Of a stretch of DNA of 64,000 nt, positions 1 through 9,954 are shown piece after piece. The stretch lies in NCBI RefSeq assembly GCF_014851395.1, contig NW_024041150.1:52433779-52497778 (forward strand), written 5' to 3'. The notes beneath the pieces are model-generated. The model was not told where the DNA came from. It did no database searches and worked only from the letters and a program-made list of their open reading frames with translations. The stretch's first letter is position 1; every line of letters begins with the position of its first letter. A program made the translations under genes and the position numbers. This DNA comes from Micropterus salmoides. Lineage: Eukaryota; Chordata; Actinopteri; Centrarchiformes; Centrarchidae.

Positions 1-1022
1 TCCATAAACATGGCATTTCTTTTCATATTTATGCTGATGACACACAAATATACTTGCCCGTCAGATCCACAGACCCTGGAATGCTGAGTTCACTTAACAA
101 CTGCCTTTGTGAAGTTAAAAAATGGATGTCAAATAATTTCCTCCAGCTGAACTCAGACAAAACAGAAATCCTGGTCATCGGGTCCCAGCAGATGGCAAAT
201 CAAATACTGCCATCTGCTGGTTCCCTAGTAAATCACATTAAGACTGTGGCAAAGAACCTTGGTGTTTGGTTTGATAGTAATTTAAATTTCGAGCAGCACA
301 CCACAAAGCTTGTTCAATCATGTTTTTATCAACTTAGAAATATAGCTAAAATTCGATCAATGTTAACTTTTAAGGACACCGAGACCATTTTACATGCCGT
401 CATCTCATCACGCCTGGATTATTGCAACAGCCTTTTCACCTGTTTAACCCAAAAATCTATTGATCGACTCCAGACTGTCCAGAACTCAGCTGCCAGGCTT
501 TTAACCAGAACAAAGAAATATGACCACATTACTCCTATTTTAGCTTCATTACACTGGCTCCCAGTATGTTTTAGAATTGACTTTAAAATTCTATTGATCA
601 CATTTAAAGCTCTTCATGGCCTCTCGCCTTGTTATATTTCTGACGTTTTAGTCCCATACGCACCAGCACGTACCTTGAGATCCTCGGGCAGAGGTCTGTT
701 GTCTGTTCCAGAGTCTCGACTGAAAACTAAAGGGGACAGAGCGTTTGCTGTCAGGGCCCCGAGGCTCTGGCCGAGGAAATCAGCCCGAGGAAATCAGGTC
801 GGAGTCAGTGAACCCTTTTAAGTCCCTTCTTAAAACATACTTTATAGGAGAGCTTTTCCCGATTTTATTTGACTCTATTTTATCCCTTTTATTTATTGTA
901 TTTTACAAATTTTATATTTATCTTAAATGTGTATTTTAGTCTTTTCAATGTTTTCATGCTTTTATCTTGGGTATTATTGTCTTTACACTTGTAAAAGCAC
1001 TTTGTAACTTCTTTTTGAAAAG
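1..1022 (+). pseudogene. L2-type LINE, 3' end of ORF2 (reverse transcriptase C-terminus) and 3' UTR, copy 1
   Basis: The fragment enters the window inside the reverse transcriptase. The catalytic YADD box is encoded at about 32-43, and the reading frame stays open to 821 through the thumb and C-terminal region. Conserved stretches include QLNSDKTEIL, SRLDYCNSLF and LASLHWLPV, which are typical of fish L2-group elements. A 14-base local duplication near 780 alters the C-terminus. The 3' UTR runs to the AGTGCTCT at about 1015-1022, where the usual ACAAATAAGG plus (ATT)n tail is missing and an LTR-like sequence takes over. The same abnormal junction occurs near 19387, so the two copies descend from one locus. 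Truncated and non-functional. Confidence 0.9.
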
Positions 1023-1532
1023 TGCTCTCCCTCTGGTGTATGAGCTCTGCCCTTCAGCTGAATCACTCTGTTATTCTTACTTTTAATAAATATCACAAAG
1101 TCACCCGTTAGTTGTAACGTCTTTATTTTTAATTTCTTCAGAAGGAAATTTACCATTTCCACCACAAATCAGTAGGTGTAACCTCAGACGGCCAATCACA
1201 TGTACCACGACATGTTGTTCACCATCATCCCGTCAGGTCTATGAGGGCTGGATTGAAAATAAATCTATAAAGTTTTATAAATTACTCTCAAAATTGGTAC
1301 CACAACCTGGGGCTGCATTAAGGCTGCAGTATCAATGAGCATCGCTGCTGTCAATTTTGGAGACGTTTGTCTATGATGATCTTGGTAAAGAAAGATTTTT
1401 GGTTTAGAAACACAAACAGAACAAAAGGACGTACAGTCACAGACGTCACTACATAGATCTGAAGATCATTTTCTTTCTAACCTGCTCTGACTCCAGGACA
1501 TGAACCTTCCCGTCTCCATGGTGATGACCCCG
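1023..1532 (+). repeat. LTR-like 3' part plus leader, dispersed family, copy 1
   Basis: This block also occurs at 19388-19893, within 41412-41600 and at 59111-59632. It contains an AATAAA-type signal (TTTTAATAAATATC near 1085) followed by a TTCTTCA end at about 1140. In the 41-kb copy the same sequence forms the end of a unit that starts with TGT after a purine tract, as in a retroviral LTR. The sequence after 1140 would then be untranslated leader. No coding potential was recognised. Confidence 0.45.
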
Positions 1533-1989
1533 CCCACCCAAGCTGAGGAGGGATTGGATGATGGTTGCCATGTTGTCATCACCATTGTGTTTTCAAAGGA
1601 GCATGATGAAAGTGAAACGTCCTGTTTTGATCCTGCAGTCACAAGTGTTCTGAGGATCCTGTAGATCCAGCTCTGGGACAAACACAGATCCCCCCCGTGG
1701 AGCATGGTGGTAAAGGATGGGCGCCGACTGAAGCAGGCAAGACTGAGGCAGGTACCTGAAAATCCTGCCCATCGTAGCCCTACACCTCGCACTGTAAAAA
1801 CTCCAGCGATGCATGGGATAAAGAAAACTGGCATAATTGGGACTGGTGTGGTTAGTAATATAATAGCTGTCAAAACAAAGATGGTAAAGATATTTGCTAT
1901 AAAGTTTGATCTAGTGTAGAGTGAGTATTTAAAAATGAAGCTGAGTTGGGAAGTGACATGTAGAAAAATAGAGGCGACACAGAGTAGAG

Positions 1990-2445
1990 TCAGCTCCTTC
2001 TGTATCTCCGCTGAATGTAATGATGTGGCGGAGCTGTACGATCCGCAGCTTTGGCCCGCTGGGTCTTTTGTCCGACGCTATTATGAGCCTCGTCGCCTTA
2101 GAGGAAAAGACAGAAGTCTGTCTGGTTCAGGGGATGTCCCATGAAAACGATGCTGGGATGCCTGCTGCAGTTGTGGGCGAGGATGGGATGAAGGTCAGCT
2201 GCTCCGTTGGGAGAGATGAGACATATTAAATGCGTGTTGTCTCATACAACACCCGCGGGTTGCGAGTAGGACATGCTGCTACTGATAGATCAAAACGTCT
2301 GGTTGTGGACACAATACTAGACGAGTGTGACATTCTGTGCCTGCAAGAAACCTGGATGGCGAAACAAGATCTGGATAAGTTGAACACTATACACACGAAT
2401 TTCCATGGGCTGGAGAGTCCACTACCGACCTCAGCACAAGGCTGG
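1990..2445 (+). pseudogene. L1/Tx1-like LINE fragment: end of ORF1 and start of endonuclease, copy 1
   Basis: One frame ends with TAA at 2227-2229 and the next frame starts immediately at ATG 2230, the tight ORF1-ORF2 spacing common in LINEs. The second frame opens with VVSYNTRGLRVG, then DILCLQETWM, the N-terminal motifs of an APE-type endonuclease; QET carries the catalytic Glu. Relative to the copy at 20593 a G is missing near 2407, so the frame breaks after about 60 residues. Only the N-terminal quarter of the endonuclease is present. The clade (L1 or Tx1) is a guess from the motif style. Confidence 0.6.
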
Positions 2446-2525
2446 TTCGAGGTTCTTCTTCTTCAGAAGGAAGATACATCAGCGTTAGCTCGTCTGCTGC
2501 TTTTCAGTAACTAACATAACTTATT

Positions 2526-3025
2526 NNNNNNNNNNNNNNNNNNNNNNNNNNNNNNNNNNNNNNNNNNNNNNNNNNNNNNNNNNNNNNNNNNNNNNNNNNN
2601 NNNNNNNNNNNNNNNNNNNNNNNNNNNNNNNNNNNNNNNNNNNNNNNNNNNNNNNNNNNNNNNNNNNNNNNNNNNNNNNNNNNNNNNNNNNNNNNNNNNN
2701 NNNNNNNNNNNNNNNNNNNNNNNNNNNNNNNNNNNNNNNNNNNNNNNNNNNNNNNNNNNNNNNNNNNNNNNNNNNNNNNNNNNNNNNNNNNNNNNNNNNN
2801 NNNNNNNNNNNNNNNNNNNNNNNNNNNNNNNNNNNNNNNNNNNNNNNNNNNNNNNNNNNNNNNNNNNNNNNNNNNNNNNNNNNNNNNNNNNNNNNNNNNN
2901 NNNNNNNNNNNNNNNNNNNNNNNNNNNNNNNNNNNNNNNNNNNNNNNNNNNNNNNNNNNNNNNNNNNNNNNNNNNNNNNNNNNNNNNNNNNNNNNNNNNN
3001 NNNNNNNNNNNNNNNNNNNNNNNNN
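2526..3025. other. Assembly gap of 500 N
   Basis: Exactly 500 undetermined bases, so probably a placeholder of unknown true length. Sequence to the left is a near copy of 18373-20889. Sequence to the right starts inside an LTR fragment. Confidence 0.99.
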
Positions 3026-3207
3026 GAAGGGTTCAGTACTATTCTGAGGTAACAAAACAAGGGTTCAGAGGTCAAATTCCATAGAAGAGTTCAGTCCCTA
3101 CATAACCATCAATCACTGCTCTCCCCTTAGGGTCACTGACCCTCTGTCCAGCTGCTACAGTGCTATTTTAAACTATTATGCGTCAAATGCACATATATAT
3201 CACTACA
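3026..3207 (-). mobile_element. Retrovirus-like LTR fragment, truncated by the gap
   Basis: The reverse complement of 3026-3207 matches the first part of the solo LTR at 6887-7368. Both share TGTGCATTTGACGCAT near the start and a later block on GTTACCTCAGAATAGTACTG. The LTR begins on the minus strand at 3207 with TGTAGTGATA. The duplicate locus near 60771 lacks it, so it inserted after duplication or is absent from that copy. Whether a full provirus lies in the gap cannot be seen. Confidence 0.75.
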
Positions 3208-3734
3208 TGAGCATCACATCAACATGTTGTTGTTATATTTCTAATTTCTTCTGTATTAACAGAGACTAAAGAGGTTTGCAGGCTACATTCACAACACACA
3301 GTTTTCTTCAGTGGCTTTGTGTTGCATCTGTTTGGGCTGCTCATTAATGCAGCTGAATAGCCAGCTGATGTCCACATGTTCAGCTCTCTGCCTCCTATTC
3401 AAGCTGATCACCTGAAGAGAGGTGAAAATGGCATCAGTCGCCTTTTCAAGCAGCTGATCCCCATTTGAATAGAGAGCCGACCTGGACAAACACACGATGG
3501 CCCGTTAAGTGAACAAACAGCTTCACTGTGATGTTAATGATGGTTTGGACTCTCTTAGCTGCCGAGAGAAGCAGCAGATGTTTGTCAACAAACACTTCAT
3601 TAAAACTCTGCTGTGTGAAGCACACTCCCTCATACACATCAAATATGATCAGCTGGTTTCAGGAAACCAACTAACTAAACTTCATCTTCTGCCTGAATCA
3701 AGGAGCCATGTTTCTAAACGGCTTTAGCGACAGT

Positions 3735-3888
3735 AACTAAGGGGCGGGGCGAGCGCCGTGACATCGCGAGAACAGTCCGCGGGATCCCGCAGCGCTCCTG
3801 TATCTCAGCCTGAAGAGCTCCGAGACCAGAATCCAGACTCAGTCCAGGACAACACGGTCCACCAGTCACAGCGGAGACCTGCAGGACG
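3735..3888 (+). promoter_or_regulatory. GC-rich promoter and 5' UTR of zinc-finger gene A
   Basis: A GC box (GGGGCGGGGC, 3740-3749) is followed by ATCGCGAGAAC, which resembles the TCTCGCGAGA promoter motif, and then by a GC-rich leader to the ATG. The arrangement is almost base-for-base the same upstream of exon 1 of gene D (about 61600-61749). No TATA box is seen, which fits a broad, TATA-less promoter. Transcription start is not determined. Confidence 0.55.
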
Positions 3889-3957
3889 ATGGAGAACCAG
3901 AACCCGGACCGCAGGAGCCAAACAGCAGCCTCGTGCTCTGATAGCGCCGATGTTCAG
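3889..3957 (+). CDS. First coding exon of C2H2 zinc-finger gene A
   Basis: ATG at 3889 opens a 23-residue exon beginning MENQNPDRRSQTAAS and ending SDSADVQ, followed by the donor CAG|GTCAGT at 3957/3958. The exon ends in phase 0. The terminal exon at 14480 also begins in phase 0, so direct splicing gives an open frame joining this acidic/polar leader to the basic linker and seven fingers. The same exon, with one or a few changes, occurs at 25142 and 61750. It matches no known effector domain (no KRAB, SCAN or BTB). The roughly 10.5-kb intron is swollen by a 7.2-kb transposon nest. A small intervening exon cannot be excluded. Sequence quality next to the gap is doubtful, but the exon itself is intact. 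Confidence 0.7.
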
Positions 3958-4149
3958 GTCAGTGTCATGACTTCATCACGAGACTAAAGACACGAGGAAG
4001 AGTCTCGAGGGTCCGTGTATCATCCGTTGGGTCATCATCGTGCCATTTTACATAAAATTCCCGAGAGCTGGAACTAGAAATATGAAACTTGGGGGAATAA
4101 CTGGAAATGGTGTGAAATATGAACCCAATCGGCCACATACTGAAGTCAA

Positions 4150-4290
4150 GCCAGCCCTCGCGCTGTTTTGCGATGCGTGTTTTTCTAGGCATTACGGTAA
4201 CATCGTGTCGCAGCACATTTCAAAATAAAAGTGAGCTTCTGCTGAACATAATGCAATTGATGTGGCAAAAACGATTGAATAAATAAGTGC
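4150..4290 (+). repeat. Left arm of a long internal inverted repeat
   Basis: This arm (AGCCAGCCCTCGCGCTGTTT through GATGTGGCAAAAACGATTGA) is found in inverse orientation at 6786-7441, where a solo LTR splits it. The arms are about 140-160 bases and well conserved. This suggests either two head-to-head copies of one MITE or subterminal arms of the composite element. Confidence 0.75.
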
Positions 4291-5994
4291 TTCAGACACC
4301 ACAAGGCACCTTTCACACATTTCACATTGGATCTACAAAGGACAAGGTTAAAATTTCAAAGATGATTGTCGGGTTACTCTCACAACATTAGACCTTTTTC
4401 AAGAAATGAAGAAAACAACATAGTCCCAGTCTCTGTTTACTGTTACACACACACACACACACACACACACCTCTGCTCATACTAGATTTCCATTTCTACA
4501 ATAAACAAGTCACAAGAACAAAGACTGTGACAGTGTCATTGGATTGGACAGATTACCAACATCATTAATTGTTCTAACTGGACAAAGTGCAGGTGGACAG
4601 CCAGAAAAGAATCATCCTGATTTTAATAGAGGTCTCAAGTTTGAGGATCAGAAGCCAGTACCTCTTTATAGGCCTACTAGTAGTCGACTGTGTCGGCCTT
4701 AAATGGTTTTTACCCCTTTCTGTCTTTCATCTTGGTCAGCTGGTTGTTCTGTTGTTCGTTCTAAGCTTCTGTAGGCACAGCCTTCAGGTTCCCTGCTCTT
4801 ACTACCGTGTTACATTACAGGTCTACTGTTTTTTAATTAAAGGTTATTTCATCTGTATACCTGAATATATCAATGTTACAAACATTGAATTACATTTTGA
4901 CTGAGACACATTCATAGGTTTAGAGAAAAGGTACAAGGTTGTTTATTAGTCATTTTACAGCACTAGGCTGCATAACAAAACGAAATTTGTAGTTCATTCA
5001 TGATACACACACAACATATATTTAAGTGTAGGCCTATATTAAACTATGGTAATATATTAATTAAAATAAATCAATATATAGGCTACATAAATAGCCTACA
5101 TACACGTATACATCCGTCTTGACTGCGTTTGAGCACCAAGCGTAATCGATGTAAAAAACACCTCTCATCTTGATGGAGTCTTGCACTGATGGCTTTTATT
5201 TGGCCCATGGGCTGCCTCTTGCCGTCCACTGCTGTATGTGAATCAAATGTGAGACCACATTTTGAACAAAAAGCGCAGGTTGGCTTTGTTGTGAATTATT
5301 TTTGAGCATTATAGCCTAAATTGTTATCATTAATTACTAGAGCAATGGTGGTCTACATTGTCATCATTTAAAGTGTTATTTTATAGTGTAAAGTTTAACT
5401 ACTGAGTGTTTAACTACTGAGTGTTTAATGAGTGTGTTCAAACTCATATTTTATTCTTATACGCTGTGTGTTTATCATATATTCTTATTCTCTGTGAACG
5501 TGTGCTTTTTAATGTAATGTAATGCCTACATGAGCAGAGAAGCTGCTCAGGCCGCGCAGGCAAAACCTAGCCAACCGTAACCCGCTCATTAGAAGCAAGG
5601 CACCTGCAGTAAGTCACGTACGCCAGGGCTGAGATCATCGCGAACTGAAGCCAAGAATGAGATCATGACAAACCAAGCTTTGCGCTGCCGAAAGTTAACT
5701 TGTATGAGACAAAGCACTCTCATGGTTGGCATTGTTGAATCATGTATTTGTTCATTGAATCACGTTATACATGTATGAAATATGTTATTCCTTATTAATT
5801 CTTTTAAAAAATACGATTGTGAGTGTTTAAGTTTTAATGGTGTCAAACTATGCCTGTATAACTTTAAAAAAAAAAATACGGTGGGACTGAAGTTGAAACA
5901 TATTGGTGGATTTTCTAATCCAGTAATGTAAAAAATATAAAGAGAGATAAATGGTAACAATAATTACATGTAATAATAGTTAAAAAGTGGAAAT
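4291..5994. other. Interior of the composite element; no gene seen
   Basis: AT-rich sequence with a (CA)n run at about 4445-4470. No conserved protein motif or complete ORF was recognised on either strand. Pieces resemble dispersed fish DNA but I cannot name them. Confidence 0.5.
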
Positions 5995-6462
5995 TGTAAC
6001 ATTAATGAAAGGGTTAATTTGGTAAAACAGTACAAGAAAAAGGCCACTAGATGGCAGTAGAGGATAAGAAATCCACCAAGGGGGAGGAGTGATCAGCGAA
6101 CACTATAGGTGGAGTTAAGGTGTAACGCCCACCTGGAAGGAGGAGATAAGGAGGAGTTAAGATGTAACGCCCACCTGAAGGGAGGGACAAGGTGGAGCTT
6201 AAGGTGAATATAAGGCGATGTTCGCTGACCACCAACTCGGTTCCATCCTGAGACCTGCAGGATGTTGCTCGGGTTTATCGGTCCTTTATTGGAATAAACT
6301 CTTTTGCACCGACTCTTGACCGTCTCCAGTGAAGTTTTTGACTACGCCGTCTTTTGACTAAAGAAGAAATCTAATAGAGTAATTTTATTGAGTTTATTAC
6401 GTTGGTTAGGGTAGGGACCAGGTCTTTTACTGGCCCGGCCGGTCCTTATTTCCGACCCGACA
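5995..6462 (+). mobile_element. LTR-like sequence (retroviral promoter architecture)
   Basis: The block contains a near-direct duplication of AGGAGTTAAGRTGTAACGCC with CACCTG following (about 6110-6178), as in duplicated U3 enhancers. A TATA-like AATATAAGGC follows (about 6207) and then an AATAAA signal (about 6293). The ends TGTAAC and CCGACCCGACA are plausible, but no target duplication is visible, so the boundaries are uncertain. No internal retroviral region adjoins it. Confidence 0.5.
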
Positions 6463-6785
6463 GCTTCACATCGGCTCCTGTGAAAGGGCACTAAACTAGA
6501 GTTGTTAAAAGTTGAAAGAGGAAGTTTTCTTTTTACGTCAATTTGAATCTTGGCGAATAGTGAAAATATTAGACACTTTCAATGGCTGTAATATTAAAAC
6601 CAAACATCAGATTACTCTGATATTGACAGAGGGTCTCCCTGAGGTGGTCTGCTGTCACTGTGAAGTGAAATGAGTTAGTGGAAACAGAAGGTTTTCTTTT
6701 TACATGAGTTTGAATCTTGGTAGAATGTAGTAAGCTTTCTGTCAGACTAATATTTTCTTTAGATTCTTGTGGTGTCTTAAGCATT

Positions 6786-7441
6786 TATTTTTTCAATCGT
6801 TTCTGCCACATCAATTGCATTCTGTTCAGCAGAAGCTCACTTTTATTTTGAAATGTGCTGCGACACGATGTTACCGTAATGCCTAGTGTGGTGTATAACA
6901 TATGTGCATTTGACGCATAACGTAGCTCTGTAGCAGCTGGATAGAGGATTAGTGACCTTTTAAGGGGAGAGCAGAGGTCAGTGGTTACGTGGAGGCTCAG
7001 ACCCTTATCTGGTGTCCAACAAGATGTTTACACACCCCGTGTTATGTTACCTCAGAATAGTACTGAACCCTTATCTGGTGTCCAACAAGATGTCTACAAT
7101 TATCCTATAGAACTTTGCCCTTATATTGATTGGTGCCTTAGATTGCAGACTCAAACCCTTATATGGTATTTAGCAGATACCTAAACAGGTCCTATATAAG
7201 CTGTGTTTGATGAACAGAGTGGTTATCGGGCTGGGTCACTCTCCAAGCTGCTGCAGAGCTTGTAATTGATGCTGAACTCCTTGATGTAATAAACTTTTAT
7301 GATCAAGAACAGTGTCAAGCGGATTTCTTCTCAACACATCATCGCAGCATTATCGTTCGGACACCACACTAGAAAAAACACTCATCGCAAAACAGCGCGA
7401 GGGCTGGCTTGACTGTCGTTTTTGAAGTGGAGGCTGGCTTG
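6786..7441 (-). repeat. Right arm of the inverted repeat, split by a solo LTR
   Basis: 6786-6886 plus 7369-7441 is the reverse complement of 4150-4290. The interruption lies exactly at the CTAG that the left arm carries intact near 4186. The far side of the arm contains a local duplication of GAGGCTGGCTTGACT. Confidence 0.75.
6887..7368 (+). mobile_element. Solo LTR with 4-bp target duplication
   Basis: The unit starts TGTGGTGT and ends ACACCACA (inverted terminal repeat). It is flanked by CTAG at 6883-6886 and 7369-7372. The uninterrupted CTAG exists in the opposite arm near 4186, which proves insertion. Inside are two copies of TTATCTGGTGTCCAACAAGA (about 7003 and 7071), TATATAAG at 7193 and AATAAA at 7288, the order U3-R-U5 of a 482-bp LTR. 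No internal region is present, as expected after LTR-LTR recombination. A 4-bp duplication fits gammaretrovirus-like elements. A diverged copy lies at 3026-3207. Confidence 0.85.
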
Positions 7442-7639
7442 ACTTCAGTGGCCACATGGTGGCGCTATAATTAAGGCTTAAAAATGTAAACTTTGAAAGG
7501 CCACGCCCCTTACACCGTAAGTCCGATTGACTTGAAATTTCTCACATTTTTGACATCTCCTCCTAGACCGTAGCTTCGATTGCCACCAAATTTTCAGTGA
7601 ATCATAATTGGATCAAGCCTATTAAAAGTTGTATAAAGC

Positions 7640-8990
7640 ATGTCGATATCACAATTACTTTTCAAGATATGGACCAATGAACTTCGAAAGGGGCGAGGCT
7701 CTGGACATGAATCCACAAACCACAAATCAGCAACCGTATGGCCGATCATCACAAAACTCACAGGATATGTTCAGATAGGTGCCCCGGATATACCTGGACA
7801 ATTTGATGTACATACGTCACTAGGGGGCGCTACTAGCGCAAGACAGGTGCTTAGCATTACACAAATTACACTATTAATCCCATATTCATTCTCCAATCAT
7901 CACAAATCTCTCAGGATATGTCCTCATGAGTAACTGAAACATGCCTTGATAGTTTCATTCAAATTGAACACCTGGGGGTGCTATAAATGCAAACAAACTG
8001 CAGGGGATAAAACGCAAATCAGGCTACAAAATGCATTTTGTTTGTCCAATCAACACAAAACTTGCAGGATATGTCTAGATAAGGACCTCACACATACACT
8101 GCAAGTCTCATTCAAATTGACCACTAGGAGGCGCTATAAATGCACAAAAGGAAGCTATTGATCATAAAATGTTTGTCCCATCCAGTGGTGCTACCGGGGG
8201 GGACCACGGCCACCCTAATAAAATTGGTGGCTACCCCAGTGAACCCCCCCGGTGAGGAGTACATGCGTAAAATGCTTTATACTGTACATATGGGCCAGAT
8301 GGTGTGTCTCCATCCTGCCTAAAAATCTGTGCAGACCAGCTGGCCCCCATTTTCACACAGATCTTTCAACAGTTCACTGGAGCTGTGTTCCATCTCTGGA
8401 TAAAATGACTACAGGCCTGTCGACATGACATCTGTAGTCATGAAGTCCTTTGAAAGAATGGTGTTGGCCCACCTGAAAGACATTACAGGCCCCTTGCTGG
8501 ACCCCCTGCAGTTTGCCTACAGGGCTAACAGGTCAGTGGATGATGCTGTCAACTTGGGACTGCATTACATCCTGCAACACCTCGACTCTCCAGGGACACA
8601 TGCAGGGATTCTGTTCGTGGACTTCAGCTCAGTGTTCAACACCATCATCTCAGAAATCCTCAGCACCAAACAAATTTTCTCTGGATCATCATTGGCCTTA
8701 GGGTATATAAAGTTGTATAAAGCTTGTTGATAGCTCCTTTCGTTTTAAAGATATTGACCAATAAACATGTAAAGTGTGTGGCTCAGGACATAAATAGACA
8801 AGAATCCGCAAGCGTTGGTCCAATCATCACAAAACTCACAGGATATGTCCACATGAGTGCCAGAAATATGCCCTGACAGTTTCATTCAAATCGACCACTA
8901 GGTGGCGCTTTAAATGCATCGTAACTGGATGTGGAATGATACAAATCAAGCTATAGATCAGAAAATGTTTGTCCAGTTGTTACAAAACTA
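7640..8990 (+). repeat. Degenerate tandem copies of a dispersed fish repeat
   Basis: The core CACAAAACTCACAGGATATG with a following CACTAGGNGGCGCT recurs at about 7750, 7895, 8050 and 8828, each time with TTTCATTCAAATTGA-like sequence between. The copies are diverged and are interrupted at 8290-8695 by a LINE fragment. No coding function is evident. Confidence 0.6.
8290..8695 (+). pseudogene. LINE reverse-transcriptase fragment (LLDPLQFAYRANRS family)
   Basis: From 8425 one frame reads TSVVMKSFERMVLAHLK, LLDPLQFAYRANRS, then ILFVDFSSVFNTI, the fingers-palm part of a non-LTR reverse transcriptase, including the catalytic Asp of FVDF. Upstream the frame is broken. It ends abruptly at about 8695 in unrelated repeat. 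The same family recurs at 42048-42497, and a relative lies at 30800-33110. Clade not determined. Confidence 0.8.
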
Positions 8991-9520
8991 GTTTACTTGA
9001 TGACATACGTTCATTTACAATTAATACTGTCACAACATATTCTGTTTTAAGAAAAAGTTATGAAAAATAAGTAATAATATCCCAATTTCTTTTAGTGTAT
9101 TACTGGTCTCTTCTACTTAACTTGTACCATTAGTTGAATTCACAATTTTATTTTTCAAATTATATTAGAATATTATACAAGTAACAGGGCTGACACATCG
9201 GTAACAGGGTTGACAGCAGTCACCTTACTGGATATACTGCTTGTTTAAGTTACAGTCATGGGTGTAATGGAGTAATAATGGGACATTCTTAAACTTTTAA
9301 TTCAAAATAACTAATTAGTATTACGATAGAGTATTTTGGAGACAGATTTGTTGAGAGCTTTTAGCATAAAAGATGGTACAACTTTATGATGATGCTACAG
9401 ATTTAACTGTATATCAATTGTTTAATTCAAACATATTAAAATTATATTGCAAATAAATGTGAAAAATGAAATAGTTTGGCCTGTGGGTACATAAAAATAT
9501 ACTTGGTTAAAGATTTTTCA

Positions 9521-9870
9521 CCTCAAATCCAAGCGGCGTCTTCGGTTCTAATGACTGGTGGGAAGTTCCATGTATTTTACCTCTATGGGATCATCATCAA
9601 AGTCATTGATACCAATTAGTGGTTGGTGATCCTGGCTATTGTAACCAAGTGTAAACAACAGTCTTTGGAATTTTTACAAGAGGCCAAATGTGACCAATTG
9701 TTCCATCTTCTAGGAACATATAAAAAGACAGCATTATAAATGGGGGATAAGTGGTGTCATATATCCTCCTCTGTTGAGAGATGGTTCCCTATTCTGGTGT
9801 AAATAGCCTCCTTCACTCCTCTTTTAAACCATCTGTCTTCCCCATCCAAATACAGTAATGGAATCACAAT
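9521..9870 (-). pseudogene. Penelope-like element fragment, 3' end, minus strand
   Basis: The minus strand carries the end of a Penelope-like ORF. A Gly-rich-to-Arg stretch reading roughly DGEDRWFKRGVKE is recoverable across frames at about 9800-9860, followed by the 3' region with the ATCCAAG..TCTTC..GTTCTAA signature at 9527-9550. It abuts a plus-strand piece of the same type of element at about 9870-9960, forming an inverted pair. Confidence 0.55.
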
Positions 9871-9954
9871 GTTGTTGCATTTTCCTCCTTGTCTTTACCT
9901 CTCGTATGAAAGATGAGGATAGCAAGAACAACAACGTGGCTTTTTTTGGAGTGT

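Noticed and set aside
1466..1873. Minus-strand frame of 135 residues, also at 20001-20342 with a hydrophobic segment
   Set aside because: Preserved only because the region is duplicated. No family motif, and the frame changes between the copies.
2504..3075. Two frames of about 184 residues across the gap
   Set aside because: They consist almost entirely of undetermined residues from the N run.
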